A stretch of 64,000 nucleotides of DNA from Paracoccus sp. S3-43 (GCF_029027965.1 NZ_CP119082.1:124001-188000), one strand, 5' to 3'; counted from the first letter of the stretch, positions 10,051 to 19,382 are shown. Notes: generated by a model not told the origin, from the sequence alone. Program-made: numbers and translations.

Positions 10051-11306
10051 CGGATCCCCGCACCGACCCCGCCGCCTTCCTGCGCCGCCTGTTCGACCGC
10101 GCGGTCGCGGTGGCCGATCCGATGCGGTCGCTGGCCGCGCATCTGCCGCCGCGCCCCGATGGCCGGGTCGTGGTGATCGGCGCGGGCAAGGCCAGCGCCC
10201 GCATGGCCGAGGCGGTCGAGGCCGTCTGGGGCCCGTCCGAGGGGCTGGTCATCACCCGCCATGGCTATGCCCGCCCCTGCCGGGGGATCGAGATCGTCGA
10301 GGCCGCACATCCCGTTCCCGACGCGGCGGGCGCGCAGGCGGCGCTGCGGGTGCTGTCGCTGCTGGAGGGTCTGGGAAAGGGGGATTTCGTGCTGGCACTG
10401 ATCTCGGGCGGGGCCTCGGCGCTGCTTTGCGCGCCTGTCCCCGGCGTGACGCTGGTCGAAAAGCAGGCGGTGAATGCCGCGCTGCTGGCCTCGGGTGCGC
10501 CGATCGGGCAGATGAACGTGGTGCGCAAGCACCTGTCCCGCGTCAAGGGCGGGCAACTGGCGGCGGCGGCCTTTCCGGCGCGGATGCTGGCGCTGATGAT
10601 CTCGGACGTGCCGGGCGACGATCCGGCCTTCATCGGATCCGGCCCGACGGTGGGCGACCTCTCCACCCCCACTGACGCGCGGGCGGTGCTGGACCGCTGG
10701 GGGATCGCGGTCCCGGCCAGCGTGACCCGCGCCTTGCAGGGGGCCGGCGGCGTCGTCCCGCCCGGCGATCCGCGCCTGTCGCGGGTCGAGAACCGGGTCA
10801 TCGCCGCCCCCGCGCAATCGTTGGAGGCCGCCGCCGACCTAGCCCGCGCGGCGGGCTGCGTGGTCGAGATCCTGGGCGATGCGCTGGAAGGCGAGGCGCG
10901 GGACATCGCCGCCGCCCATGCCCGGCTGGCCCTGGCCCGGCAGGCCGCGCGCGGGCCGGGTGATCCGCCTCTGGTGATTCTGTCGGGCGGCGAACTGACC
11001 GTGACGCGGCGCGGCGATGGGATCGGCGGGCCGAATGCCGAATACTGCCTTGCACTCGCCCTGGCGTTGAACGGCGCCCCCGGCATCCACGCGCTGGCCT
11101 GCGACACCGACGGCGTCGATGGCGCGGCCGAGGTGGCGGGGGCGGTGATCGGTCCCGAAACCCTGTCGCGCGGCGCGGCCGGGCGGGCCGGGCAGGCCCT
11201 GGACGACAACGACGCCCATCGCTTCTTCGCCGGGCTGGGGGCCGGGATCGTCACCGGGCCGACGCTGACGAATGTCAACGATTTCAGGGCGATCCTGATC
11301 GCCTGA
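10047..11306 (+). CDS. Glycerate 2-kinase, DUF4147/MOFRL family
   Basis: A 419-residue protein of the GckA/TtuD type, which phosphorylates D-glycerate to 2-phosphoglycerate; older annotations call it hydroxypyruvate reductase. The N-terminal DUF4147 part holds VVVIGAGKASARMA and the nucleotide loop LISGGASALL; the C-terminal MOFRL part begins LVILSGGELTVT and includes GGPNAEYCLALA and CDTDGVDG. It overlaps the preceding regulator by ATGA. With glcDEF this gives the two ends of the glycerate pathway (glycolate to glyoxylate, and glycerate into glycolysis); the middle enzymes (Gcl, Hyi, GlxR) are not in the window. Confidence 0.88.
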   Translation: MTDPRTDPAAFLRRLFDRAVAVADPMRSLAAHLPPRPDGRVVVIGAGKASARMAEAVEAVWGPSEGLVITRHGYARPCRGIEIVEAAHPVPDAAGAQAALRVLSLLEGLGKGDFVLALISGGASALLCAPVPGVTLVEKQAVNAALLASGAPIGQMNVVRKHLSRVKGGQLAAAAFPARMLALMISDVPGDDPAFIGSGPTVGDLSTPTDARAVLDRWGIAVPASVTRALQGAGGVVPPGDPRLSRVENRVIAAPAQSLEAAADLARAAGCVVEILGDALEGEARDIAAAHARLALARQAARGPGDPPLVILSGGELTVTRRGDGIGGPNAEYCLALALALNGAPGIHALACDTDGVDGAAEVAGAVIGPETLSRGAAGRAGQALDDNDAHRFFAGLGAGIVTGPTLTNVNDFRAILIA

Positions 11307-11328
11307 CGGCCCTTCCCGCGATTTTTTT
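11298..11328 (+). terminator. Possible intrinsic terminator after the glycerate kinase
   Basis: ATCGC and GCGAT arms (11298-11302 and 11318-11322) form a short 5-bp stem overlapping the kinase stop codon, followed by a run of seven T residues (11322-11328). The T run is unusual in this GC-rich DNA, but the stem is weak with a 15-nt loop. Confidence 0.4.
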
Positions 11329-11365
11329 CGTTAAACTTTGATTCGTTAAGCGGACTGTCGGCTGG

Positions 11366-11395
11366 TTGACACTTCGGCATCGGCAAAAGGTCTAT
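11366..11395 (+). promoter_or_regulatory. Sigma-70-like promoter upstream of the structured element
   Basis: A perfect TTGACA at 11366-11371, then 18 bp, then GTCTAT at 11390-11395. Transcription would start near 11402, about 170 bases before the Crp-family gene, and would cover the structured element at 11449-11500. Confidence 0.5.
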
Positions 11396-11448
11396 CAGTC
11401 AAGGGCGCAGTCGTGGTGCGCTGCATATCCTGGGTTGAGTGCGAGTTA

Positions 11449-11500
11449 GGCTATCCCGTCGCATCGCAAGATGCGGTGCCCTTTTGGGGTCGGGATAGCC
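11449..11500 (+). ncRNA. Candidate structured RNA with a three-way junction
   Basis: A perfect 10-bp outer stem, GGCTATCCCG (11449-11458) with CGGGATAGCC (11491-11500), encloses two hairpins: CGCATC-GCAA-GATGCG (11460-11475), whose loop is a GNRA tetraloop, and CCC-TTTT-GGG (11479-11488). Only a few bases are left unpaired at the junction. A further 5-bp hairpin lies upstream (GCGCA 11405-11409 with TGCGC 11417-11421). The outer stem is followed by ATTTTCC, a poor terminator tail. It could be a small RNA of about 100 nt made from the promoter at 11366 or a leader element of the Crp-family gene. No known RNA family was recognised. Confidence 0.5.
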
Positions 11501-11570
11501 ATTTTCCTGTTCCACCGGTATTATGTTGCGGTCGCCGGGTGGCCCGCCCGACCTGTGGAACCCGTTCACG

Positions 11571-12242
11571 ATGCTTGACCCGCTCGACTATGCCCACCTG
11601 TTGCAGGCCCCGATCCTGACGGGCCTGACGCGCGAACAGAAAGGCGCGCTGCTGTCGGCCTGCACCGCGCGGTCGCTGAAACCCGGAACCGATCTTCTGC
11701 GCCAGGGCGAGCCGACGCAGGGCAGCTATTTCATCGCCTCGGGCCGGGTCGAGGTCTGCTATGTCGACAGTTCCGGCAACCAGGTGATCGTCCATATCGC
11801 CACCACCGGAGAGATGGTGGGCGAGGTCGAGGCCCTGTCGGGCAGGCCCTGCGCGGCCAGTTGCCAGACCCTGACCGATACGACCGTGCTGTTCTGCCCG
11901 GCCAGGGCGCTTTACGCCCATGTCCCGCCGCAGATCCTGATCCCGAACCTGTGCACGCTGCTGCATGACCGCCTGATGCGCGAGAACCGCAACCGCATGG
12001 CGGATCATTACTACAGCGCCGAGCAGCGGATCCGGCTGTATCTGCGCCAGTTGACCAGCGATTCCGACGATGCCGTGCGCATCAGCCAGTCGCAACTGGG
12101 CGTCGTCATCGGCTGTTCGCGCCAGACGGTGAACCGGATGCTGGGCGAATTGCGCGACGCGGGCGTCATCGAGCTGGGCCGCAACTCGGTCCGGGTGCTG
12201 GACCGGGCCCGGCTGGCCGACGGCGCGCCCGCGACGGAATGA
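11571..12242 (+). CDS. Crp/Fnr-family transcriptional regulator
   Basis: A 223-residue regulator with an N-terminal cyclic-nucleotide-binding-type beta roll (residues about 10-125, including GEPTQGSYFIASGRVEV and GEMVGEVEALSG) and a C-terminal winged helix (ISQSQLGVVIGCSRQTVNRMLGELRDAGVIE, helix-turn-helix near residues 170-195). It lacks the cysteine pattern of Fnr, so it is not an oxygen-sensing Fnr. The start is uncertain: ATG at 11571 fits the family, ATG at 11523 is in frame, and neither has a strong ribosome site. Its stop directly abuts the stop of the convergent ligase gene. Target genes are unknown. Confidence 0.8.
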   Translation: MLDPLDYAHLLQAPILTGLTREQKGALLSACTARSLKPGTDLLRQGEPTQGSYFIASGRVEVCYVDSSGNQVIVHIATTGEMVGEVEALSGRPCAASCQTLTDTTVLFCPARALYAHVPPQILIPNLCTLLHDRLMRENRNRMADHYYSAEQRIRLYLRQLTSDSDDAVRISQSQLGVVIGCSRQTVNRMLGELRDAGVIELGRNSVRVLDRARLADGAPATE

Positions 12243-13403
12243 TCAGCGCAGGTCGGCGATGACCCGGCCGTCATTGGGCAGGCTGCCCGGCGCCACCACC
12301 TGGACCGTTCCCTTCAGCCGGGTGATTTCCGCCAGCTTCGCGGCCAGGTCGGCGGCGGCGGCGCTGTCGTCATGTTCGGCCAGCAGGTGCATCCGGTCCT
12401 GTTCGCCCGCGCGGCTGATCTCCAGCCGCAGGCGGTGGCAGCCGGGGACGGCGCGGCCCAGGGCGGCGATCTGTTCGGGGCGCACGAACATGCCCTTGAC
12501 CTTGGCGGCCTGGTCGGCGCGGCCCATCCAGCCCTTGATGCGACGGTCGGGCGCGTCCGCGACGATCGCCGACATGTCGCCGGTGGCGAAGCGCAGCAGC
12601 GGATAATCGGCCTCCAGCCGGGTCGCGACGATCTCGCCCACCTCGCCATCAGGGACCGGATCGCCGGTGCCGGGCCGGACGATTTCGACGATCACGCCGT
12701 CGTTCAGCACCATCCCCGGCCCGCCATCCTCGTATGCGACGATGCCCAGATCGGCGGTGCCGTAGCATTGCCGGACCGCCACGCCGCGCCCGGCCAGTTC
12801 CGCCCGCAGGCTGTCGGGCAGGGCCGCGCCGGTGACCATCCCGACCTGAAGGCAGGATCGGTCCACGCCGCCCTCATCGGCCTTGTCGAGGATGATCTTC
12901 AGGAAATCCGGCACGCCGACATAGACGCGCGGGCGGTATTGCCGGATCGCCACCAGCTGATCGGCGGTATTGCCGGGACCGGCGGGAATGACCGGGCAGC
13001 CCAGGGCCTCGGCCCCGGCCTCGAAGATGAAGGCGGCGGGCGTCAGGTGATAGGAGAAGGTGTTCAGGATCACATCGCCCGGCCGGACGCCCGCCGCCGT
13101 CAGGGCGGCGGCCGATCCCCACCAGTCGGCCCCACGCCCCTCGGGGTCGAAGATCGGGCCGGGCGAGACGAACAGCCGCCGCAGCCCCGCGACCGGCGCG
13201 CCGGTCAGCCCGCCGAAGGGCGCATCCCTGGCCTGCATCGCGACCAGATCCGACTTGCGCAGCACCGGCAGGCGCGCCAGGTCGGCCAGGCTGTCCAGCG
13301 GCGCGTCCGGCAGGTCCGCCCAGCGGGCCTGCGTGTCGCGCATCCGCGCCAGTTGCGCATTCAGGCGGGCCAGCGGGCCGCCCGCCTCGGGAACAACGGT
13401 CAT
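12243..13403 (-). CDS. PaaK-like AMP-forming acyl/aryl-CoA ligase
   Basis: A 386-residue adenylate-forming enzyme related to phenylacetate-CoA ligase: RRLFVSPGPIFDPEGRG near residues 80-95 corresponds to the phosphate-binding stretch, QCYGTADLG is the A5-type motif, and the C-terminal lid contains IKGWMGRADQAAKVKG. It is somewhat shorter than PaaK (about 430 residues). ATG at 13403 has an AAGGAAAA ribosome site. It is the last gene of the Liv-type transporter operon, which also carries a second, unrelated acyl-CoA ligase. It probably activates an aromatic or other carboxylate brought in by the transporter; the substrate is not visible. Confidence 0.78.
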   Translation of the reverse strand: MTVVPEAGGPLARLNAQLARMRDTQARWADLPDAPLDSLADLARLPVLRKSDLVAMQARDAPFGGLTGAPVAGLRRLFVSPGPIFDPEGRGADWWGSAAALTAAGVRPGDVILNTFSYHLTPAAFIFEAGAEALGCPVIPAGPGNTADQLVAIRQYRPRVYVGVPDFLKIILDKADEGGVDRSCLQVGMVTGAALPDSLRAELAGRGVAVRQCYGTADLGIVAYEDGGPGMVLNDGVIVEIVRPGTGDPVPDGEVGEIVATRLEADYPLLRFATGDMSAIVADAPDRRIKGWMGRADQAAKVKGMFVRPEQIAALGRAVPGCHRLRLEISRAGEQDRMHLLAEHDDSAAAADLAAKLAEITRLKGTVQVVAPGSLPNDGRVIADLR

Positions 13404-13413
13404 CGGGTTTTCC

Positions 13414-14202
13414 TTACGCAAGCCAGCGCTTGCGCCGGCGATAGTGTTTGACGTTGCGGTAATCGACATGCTCCGCCCCGCCCAGATAGAAGTCCTGCAC
13501 GTCGGGGTTCGACTTCAGCACCTCGGCCGACCCGGACATGACCACCTGCCCCTGCTCGATCAGATAGGCGCGGCCAACGATGTCCAGCGTCGCCGCCGCG
13601 TTCTGTTCGACCAGCAGCACCGACATGCCCTGCTGTGCGTTGATCGTGCCGATGATGCCGAAGATTTCCTGCACCAGCAGCGGCGACAGGCCCAGCGACG
13701 GCTCGTCCAGCATGATCAACTTCGGTTCGGTCATCAGCGCCCGGCCGATCGCCAGCATCTGCTGTTCGCCGCCCGACAGGTATCCCGCCTTGGACTTGAT
13801 GCGTTCCTTGAGGCGCGGGAAATAGGCATAGACTTGGTCGCGCAATTCGTTGAACCGCGCGACGGACCGCCCGCGATAGGCCGCGACCAGGTTTTCGTCG
13901 GGCGTCAGGTGGCCGAAGATGCGGCGGCCTTCCAGCACATGGACCAGCCCGCCCGCCACGCGTTCCGGCGCGCCCATGTTCAGGATCGACCGGTCACCGA
14001 AGCGGATCTCGCCCCGCGTGACCAGCCCGCGCTCGGGGCCCAGAAGCCCCGAGATGGATTTCAGCGTCGTTGACTTGCCCGCGCCGTTCGATCCCAGAAG
14101 GGCGACCATCTCTCCTTCGCCGACTTCCAGCGAGACGCCCTTGATGGCAAGGAACACCTTGTCATAGATGACCTCGACGTTTTCCAGGATCAGCGCGGGC
14201 AT
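13414..14202 (-). CDS. LivF-type ABC transporter ATPase
   Basis: A 262-residue ATPase of the branched-chain amino acid (HAAT) transporter family. Walker A is GSNGAGKST (near residues 38-46), the signature is LSGGEQQM, and Walker B is KLIMLDEPSLGLSP. The C-terminus is slightly longer than usual with a basic end (RRRKRWLA). It sits 4 bp after the binding-protein gene and 10 bp before the PaaK-like ligase. It pairs with the LivG-type ATPase at the head of the operon. Confidence 0.9.
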   Translation of the reverse strand: MPALILENVEVIYDKVFLAIKGVSLEVGEGEMVALLGSNGAGKSTTLKSISGLLGPERGLVTRGEIRFGDRSILNMGAPERVAGGLVHVLEGRRIFGHLTPDENLVAAYRGRSVARFNELRDQVYAYFPRLKERIKSKAGYLSGGEQQMLAIGRALMTEPKLIMLDEPSLGLSPLLVQEIFGIIGTINAQQGMSVLLVEQNAAATLDIVGRAYLIEQGQVVMSGSAEVLKSNPDVQDFYLGGAEHVDYRNVKHYRRRKRWLA

Positions 14203-14206
14203 GGCC

Positions 14207-15436
14207 TCAGTGCCCCGCCTTGTAGTCGGCGGCCGATTTCTCGATCACCTGCCGGATCAGGTCGGGATAGGCCGCGTGCCAGTCGCTGACCGGCACCCAT
14301 TTCTCGCCGTCCCATTCCGACACCCGGCCCGCGCCGCCGCCCTGGTGATCCTCGGCGGTGATGGTGACGGGGGGCATCAGCCCTTCGGCGTCATAGCCCG
14401 CGATCTTCTCGAACCCGGCCTTCAGGGTCTCGCCGGTCAGCGGCTGGCCGCCTTCCAGGCCCAGGCGCGCGGCCTCGACCGCGACGGCCATGGTCGCCAC
14501 GCCCAGGTTGTAATAGCTGGTGCCGACATTCGCGGCCTCGCCCGAACCCTTGCCAGTGTCGATGACCTTTTCCTGGATCCGCTGGATGATCGGATGATCG
14601 GCGCCCGCCGCCGTCGCCTCGAAGCGTTTCACGCCCTTCATCTGCGGCCCCACATTGGCGGCGTCGGTTTCGGCCAGCCAGATCACCGAATGGATCTGTT
14701 CGGGCGCGATGCCGTTCTGGATGGCGGTCTTGACCGACACGGCCTGCCCGCCGCCCGCGCCCCAGATCAGGACGTAATCGGGGCGATAGCGCCGCACCTC
14801 GGACCATGCCGCCGACTGTTCGTTGCCGGGGCTGGCATAGGGGAAGGCCTGAAATTCGAAGCCTTCCTGTTTGGACAGGGCTTCCAGGATCGGTCCCGGT
14901 TCGCGGCCGAAGGGGCTGTCGATATGGACGATGGCGATCTTCTTGCCCTGCAAGCCGCCGGTGTTCTTCATATGCTCGATCAGGTTGGCGGCCTGCGCCC
15001 AATAGGTCGCCATCATCGGGAAGACATAGGGGAACACCGTCCCGTCGGAGGCGTCGCCGCGCCCGTGGGCGGGGGTGATGACGACGTTCTTGTCGGCCTG
15101 CGCCTGGTCCAGGATCGCGGCCGAGACCGGCGTGGACAGGAAGTCGAACAGAACCGCGCCTTCCTCCTTGGCGCGGTTATAGGCCTCGATCCCGCGCTGC
15201 GGCTGGTTGCCGGTGTCGCGCACGATGGCGGTGACCGTGTTGCCCTCGCCCAGGGTGCCTTCGGCATTCGCAAGGGCCAGGTAATCCTGCTGGCCCTGGT
15301 TATACTGCCCGGTCACGAAGGTATAGACCGCCGTGAAATCCTGAAGCAGGCCGAACTTGATATCCTCGGCCGCGACGGGGGCGGACAGCCCCGCCACAAG
15401 GGCCGTCGTCAGCGCCAGCTTGCGCAGAAAGGTCAT
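14207..15436 (-). CDS. LivK-type periplasmic substrate-binding protein
   Basis: A 409-residue type I periplasmic binding protein (Peripla_BP_6) with a Sec signal peptide ending near APVAAE (residue 25). The start at 15436 has a GGAGG ribosome site. The protein is longer than amino acid-binding LivK (about 350 residues), in line with relatives that bind aromatic or other organic acids. The phrase YASPGNEQSAAWSEVRRYRPDYV falls in the second lobe. Substrate identity must come from the neighbouring ligases, which suggest a carboxylate rather than an amino acid. Confidence 0.87.
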   Translation of the reverse strand: MTFLRKLALTTALVAGLSAPVAAEDIKFGLLQDFTAVYTFVTGQYNQGQQDYLALANAEGTLGEGNTVTAIVRDTGNQPQRGIEAYNRAKEEGAVLFDFLSTPVSAAILDQAQADKNVVITPAHGRGDASDGTVFPYVFPMMATYWAQAANLIEHMKNTGGLQGKKIAIVHIDSPFGREPGPILEALSKQEGFEFQAFPYASPGNEQSAAWSEVRRYRPDYVLIWGAGGGQAVSVKTAIQNGIAPEQIHSVIWLAETDAANVGPQMKGVKRFEATAAGADHPIIQRIQEKVIDTGKGSGEAANVGTSYYNLGVATMAVAVEAARLGLEGGQPLTGETLKAGFEKIAGYDAEGLMPPVTITAEDHQGGGAGRVSEWDGEKWVPVSDWHAAYPDLIRQVIEKSAADYKAGH

Positions 15437-15477
15437 GTGTTTTCCTCCCATGATGTGCGTCCCCCCTCCCAGGGGTT

Positions 15478-16551
15478 TCAGCTTCTGGCGTGGCGGAACG
15501 GCCAGACCAGGAAATACTTGCGGATGTTGTCATAGATCTTCGCCAGGCCCAGCGGCTCCAGCAGCAGGAAGCCGATGATCATCGCGCCATAGATCATCAG
15601 CGGCAGGTGCGACAGAAAGTTCTGGCTGACCGGCACCCAGCCCGATGCGGCCAGCCCCGAGATGATGTTGGTCAGAAAGATCGGCGCCAGCAGCACGAAG
15701 CCCGCGCCCAGATAGGCGCCGATCACCGACCCCAGGCCGCCGACCAGCACCATGGCGACAAGCTGGATCGAGACGTTGAAGCCGAACTGTTCCGGCGTCA
15801 CCGCGCGATAGAAGCAGAAGGCCAGGATCGCACCCGACACGCCGCCCATGAAGGACGAGGTGAAGAAGGCCACCAGCTTGGTCCTGAACGGATCGACGCC
15901 GATCACGGCGGCGGCGAAGTCCTTGTCGCGGATCGCCACCAGGGCGCGCCCGAAAGAACTGCGCTTGACGTTCATGAAGAACACCGTCAGCACCGCCGCC
16001 CAGCCGAGCGCCAGCCAATAGCGCGAGGCGAGGCTGTCCAGCGGCAGGAACAGGAAGGTCACGGCGGGCGTGCGCAGCGTCGCGTGCGCCCCGCCGGAAA
16101 TCGCGGGCACGTTCACCACCACCCAGTCGACCAGATATTGCATCGCCAGCGTGGCCATCACCAGATAGAGGCCCTTCACCCGCAGCGCCGCGCCGCCGAA
16201 GACCGCGCCGATCACCGCCGCGATCAGCCCCGACAGCAGCAGCGCCAGTTCGAACGGCACGCCCGCCCGGACCAGATGGATCGAGGCATAGGCGCCGATC
16301 GCCATCACCGCGGCAAAGCCGAAATGCAGCTGCCCCGCCATGCCCATCAGCAGCGTCAGCGACAGCGCCGCCGCCGACCAGATCACCCAGGGCAGGACAT
16401 AGCTGCCGAGGTAAAGCGGCGAGACGAGGAACGGCGCCAGCACCGCCAGCACCAGGATGACCGCCACCAGCCAGCGGTCCGCCGGAACCTTCCACAGCCT
16501 GCGGTCGGATTCGTAGCTGGTGTGATAGGTGCCCGAGAGTCGATAGAACAT
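15478..16551 (-). CDS. LivM-type ABC transporter permease
   Basis: A 357-residue inner membrane permease of the branched-chain family, with about ten hydrophobic segments and the conserved ARALVAIRDKDFAAAVIGVD-like EAA loop (residues about 205-225), where it contacts the ATPase. Family members usually have 300-420 residues. It follows the LivH-type gene by 3 bp and precedes the binding-protein gene. Confidence 0.9.
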   Translation of the reverse strand: MFYRLSGTYHTSYESDRRLWKVPADRWLVAVILVLAVLAPFLVSPLYLGSYVLPWVIWSAAALSLTLLMGMAGQLHFGFAAVMAIGAYASIHLVRAGVPFELALLLSGLIAAVIGAVFGGAALRVKGLYLVMATLAMQYLVDWVVVNVPAISGGAHATLRTPAVTFLFLPLDSLASRYWLALGWAAVLTVFFMNVKRSSFGRALVAIRDKDFAAAVIGVDPFRTKLVAFFTSSFMGGVSGAILAFCFYRAVTPEQFGFNVSIQLVAMVLVGGLGSVIGAYLGAGFVLLAPIFLTNIISGLAASGWVPVSQNFLSHLPLMIYGAMIIGFLLLEPLGLAKIYDNIRKYFLVWPFRHARS

Positions 16552-16554
16552 GGC

Positions 16555-17433
16555 TCAGATCCTCTCGATGTCTTCACGGCCGAAGATGCCGAAGGGGCGG
16601 ACCATGATGGTCAGCAGGATGATCAGCGAGGTGACGACATCGCGCGTCGATCCGCCCGCGATGCTGTCGAGATAGCCCGGAATGACGGTGCCCAGCACGC
16701 CGACCAGGATGCCGCCCACGACCACGCCGGGGACCGAATCGACGCCGCCCAGGATCACCACGGCAATGGCCGGGAACAACAGCGTGGACAGCGTCCAGTC
16801 CACCCCCTGCTGCGATCCCCACAGCGCGCCCGCGACCACCGCCGCGATGCCCGCCAGCCCCCAGGAAATGCCGATGGCGCGTTCCACGGAAATGCCCACC
16901 GCCCAGCTTGACACATGGTCGTCGGACACCGCCCGCAGCTTGGTGCCCAGCCTCGTGCGGAAGAACAGCAGCGAGGCGCCCACCAGCAGCAGCGCGCCGA
17001 TGCCGCCGTAAAGCGAGGTGCGGTTGATGAACACGTCGCCGATGATGATCGGGGCGAAGCCGATCCCCAGGTCGATGGGCTTGGGCGTCGATCCCAGGAT
17101 GCCGGGCACCAGCCCGCGCAGCAGGATCTCCAGCCCCAGGGTCAGCATGACCACCATGATGACCGGCTGGCCGACCATCCGGCGCAGCAGCAGCCGTTCG
17201 ACGACCAGGCCGAAGCCGAACATGATCGCGGCGGCGACGGGGATGGCGATCCAGACGTTCAGCCCCCAGGACATCACCAGCCAGACCGCATAGCCCGCCG
17301 TCATCACAAGCGCGCCCTGAGCCAGGTTCGGCACGCCCGCCGATTTGTAGATCAGCACGAAGCCAAGCGCGACCAGCGAATACATCAGCCCGGTCAGGGC
17401 GCCCGAGATCAGCAGTTCGATGAAATACGCCAT
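16555..17433 (-). CDS. LivH-type ABC transporter permease
   Basis: A 292-residue permease with the LivH hallmark near the N-terminus (GALTGLMYSLVALGFVLIYK) and the AVSDDHVSSWAVGI coupling region. The ATG at 17433 overlaps the ligase stop as TGATG; an adjacent GTG at 17436 is also possible and would add one residue. It forms the transmembrane pair with the LivM-type permease. Confidence 0.91.
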   Translation of the reverse strand: MAYFIELLISGALTGLMYSLVALGFVLIYKSAGVPNLAQGALVMTAGYAVWLVMSWGLNVWIAIPVAAAIMFGFGLVVERLLLRRMVGQPVIMVVMLTLGLEILLRGLVPGILGSTPKPIDLGIGFAPIIIGDVFINRTSLYGGIGALLLVGASLLFFRTRLGTKLRAVSDDHVSSWAVGISVERAIGISWGLAGIAAVVAGALWGSQQGVDWTLSTLLFPAIAVVILGGVDSVPGVVVGGILVGVLGTVIPGYLDSIAGGSTRDVVTSLIILLTIMVRPFGIFGREDIERI

Positions 17434-19382
17434 CACGCGGCCCCTTTCACGTCGGTCAGCCGCAGCACCCGGTCCAGCGACCCGGTCTGGCCGTTCTCAT
17501 AGGTGATCTGCGCCTTGAAGTCGATCCGGTCGTCGCCCCGGTTCATCGCCTCGATGATCGGGCCGTAACGGTCGTCGATCACGTTGCGCTTCAGCTTGCG
17601 GGTGCGCGTGACCTCTCCGTCGTCGGGGTCGAATTCCTTGTGCAGGTTGACGAAGCGCGCGATGGACAGCCCGTGCGGCAGATGCGCGTTCACCGCCGCG
17701 ATCTCGCCCGCGATCAGGTCATAGACGCGCGGCTGCTGCGACAGTTCGGCATAAGAGGTATAGGCCACGCCATGTTCCTGCGCCCATTGCCCGACCGCCT
17801 GGAAGTCGATGCAGATGATGGCGGTCAGCATGTCGCGGCCTTGGCCCACCACCGCCGCGTCCTTGATATGCGGGCTGAATTTCAGCCGGTTCTCGATATA
17901 GGTCGAGATGAAGCGGGTGCCGTCGCGCTTTTCCACCACCTCGGACACGCGGCCCAGCACGACCAGTTGCCCGTCCGGTTCGATCTGGCCCGCGTCGCCG
18001 GTATGCAGCCAGCCGTCTTGCAACGCCTCGGCACTGGCTTTCGGGTTCTGGAAATAGCCGTCGAAGATATTGTCGCCGCGCAGCAGGATTTCTCCATGCT
18101 CGTCGATCTTCATCTCGACGCCCGGAAAGGGGCGGCCGACCGTGGTCAGGGATATGTCCTCGGGGTTCTGGGCCACGGCCAGGGCGCAGTTTTCCGTCTG
18201 GCCATAGAATTGCCGCAGGTTCAGCCCGATGGCCCGGAACCACAGGAACACGTCCTCGCCGATGGCTTCCCCTGCGGTATAGGCGCGCTTCACGCGGGCC
18301 AGGCCAAGCTGGTCGCGGATCGGGCCATAGATCAGCCATTCGCCCAGCCGATGCGTCAGCCCGCCGCCCGTGGGCTTGCCGTCCAGCTTGGCGCGTTCCG
18401 CCGCCATGGCGCGCGGCATGAAGTAATCATACAGCCGCCGTTTCAGGCCGGTGGTTTCGGCGATCCCCACCTGCACGCGGGTCAGCATGGCCGACCAGGC
18501 GCGGGGCGAGGCGAAATACAGCGTCGGCGCGATTTCCCGCAGGTCGTGCAGCGCGGTCTCGTTGGCCTCGGGGATGTTGACGGTAAAGCGCAGCTCGGTC
18601 GCGGCGCCGATCGAGAAGATGAAATCGCCAACCCAGGCCATCGGCAGATAGGCCATATGGACCTCGTCCGCCTGGAAATATCCGGCGGCGGCGGCGTTGC
18701 GGACGCCCGACAGGACATGGCCGTGCTTCAGCGGAATGCCCTTGGGCGCGCCGGTTGTGCCGGACGAATGCATCAGCACCACGGTGTCATGGATGGTCGG
18801 GCGCGCGATCAGCGCCTGGGCCAGGCCGGGGTCGGCGGCCAGACGCGCCCGGCCCTCGGCCCGGATCGCGTCGAAGCCCGCCACGCCCGGCGGTTCCCGG
18901 CCCGCAAGGCCGCGCGGGTCGTCATAGACCACCAGATCCAGATGCGTCCAGCGGCCCTTGGTCTCCAGCATCTTGTCGACCTGTTCCTGATCCTCGGCCA
19001 CGGCGACGCGGATATCCTCGCGCTCCATCTGCGCGGCCAGTTCCTCGGTCGGCGCATCGGCATAGGCGGGCGAGGGGATCGCCCGCAGGCAGGCCGCGCC
19101 CAGCATCGCGAAATAGAGGTTCGGGCGGTTGTCGCCGATCACCATCACCACGTCGCCGGGCTTCACGCCGCGCGCTTCCAGCCCGGCGGCGAATTCGGTG
19201 ACGGCGCGCAGGTAATCGGCCCAGGTATATTCCTGCCAGATGCCGTGGTCGCGTTCGCGCATCGCGACCTGATCGGGCACCTCGGCCGCGTTCTGCGCCA
19301 GCCGCGCCAGGATCGTGTCCTCGGTGCGCCAGTTCGGATGCAGCGCCTGGGCCTGGGCCATGTCCATCGGATCATGCTGCAT
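17433..19382 (-). CDS. AMP-forming acyl-CoA synthetase (long-chain/FadD15-like family)
   Basis: A 649-residue adenylate-forming ligase. The P-loop-like motif is LMHSSGTTGAPKG (near residue 212), the A5 motif is QFYGQTENC, and the A8 region is GWLHTGDAG followed by VLGRVSEVVEKRDGTRF. Its length and the large insert before the C-terminal domain match the long-chain acyl-CoA synthetase subfamily common in Liv-type operons. It overlaps the upstream LivG-type gene by 11 bp and the downstream LivH-type gene by TGATG. It probably converts the imported acid to its CoA thioester, trapping it in the cell. Confidence 0.85.
   Translation of the reverse strand: MQHDPMDMAQAQALHPNWRTEDTILARLAQNAAEVPDQVAMRERDHGIWQEYTWADYLRAVTEFAAGLEARGVKPGDVVMVIGDNRPNLYFAMLGAACLRAIPSPAYADAPTEELAAQMEREDIRVAVAEDQEQVDKMLETKGRWTHLDLVVYDDPRGLAGREPPGVAGFDAIRAEGRARLAADPGLAQALIARPTIHDTVVLMHSSGTTGAPKGIPLKHGHVLSGVRNAAAAGYFQADEVHMAYLPMAWVGDFIFSIGAATELRFTVNIPEANETALHDLREIAPTLYFASPRAWSAMLTRVQVGIAETTGLKRRLYDYFMPRAMAAERAKLDGKPTGGGLTHRLGEWLIYGPIRDQLGLARVKRAYTAGEAIGEDVFLWFRAIGLNLRQFYGQTENCALAVAQNPEDISLTTVGRPFPGVEMKIDEHGEILLRGDNIFDGYFQNPKASAEALQDGWLHTGDAGQIEPDGQLVVLGRVSEVVEKRDGTRFISTYIENRLKFSPHIKDAAVVGQGRDMLTAIICIDFQAVGQWAQEHGVAYTSYAELSQQPRVYDLIAGEIAAVNAHLPHGLSIARFVNLHKEFDPDDGEVTRTRKLKRNVIDDRYGPIIEAMNRGDDRIDFKAQITYENGQTGSLDRVLRLTDVKGAA

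Noticed and set aside
11322..11350. CtrA box in the glycerate kinase downstream region
   Set aside because: Two TTAA occur but 11 bases apart instead of 7.
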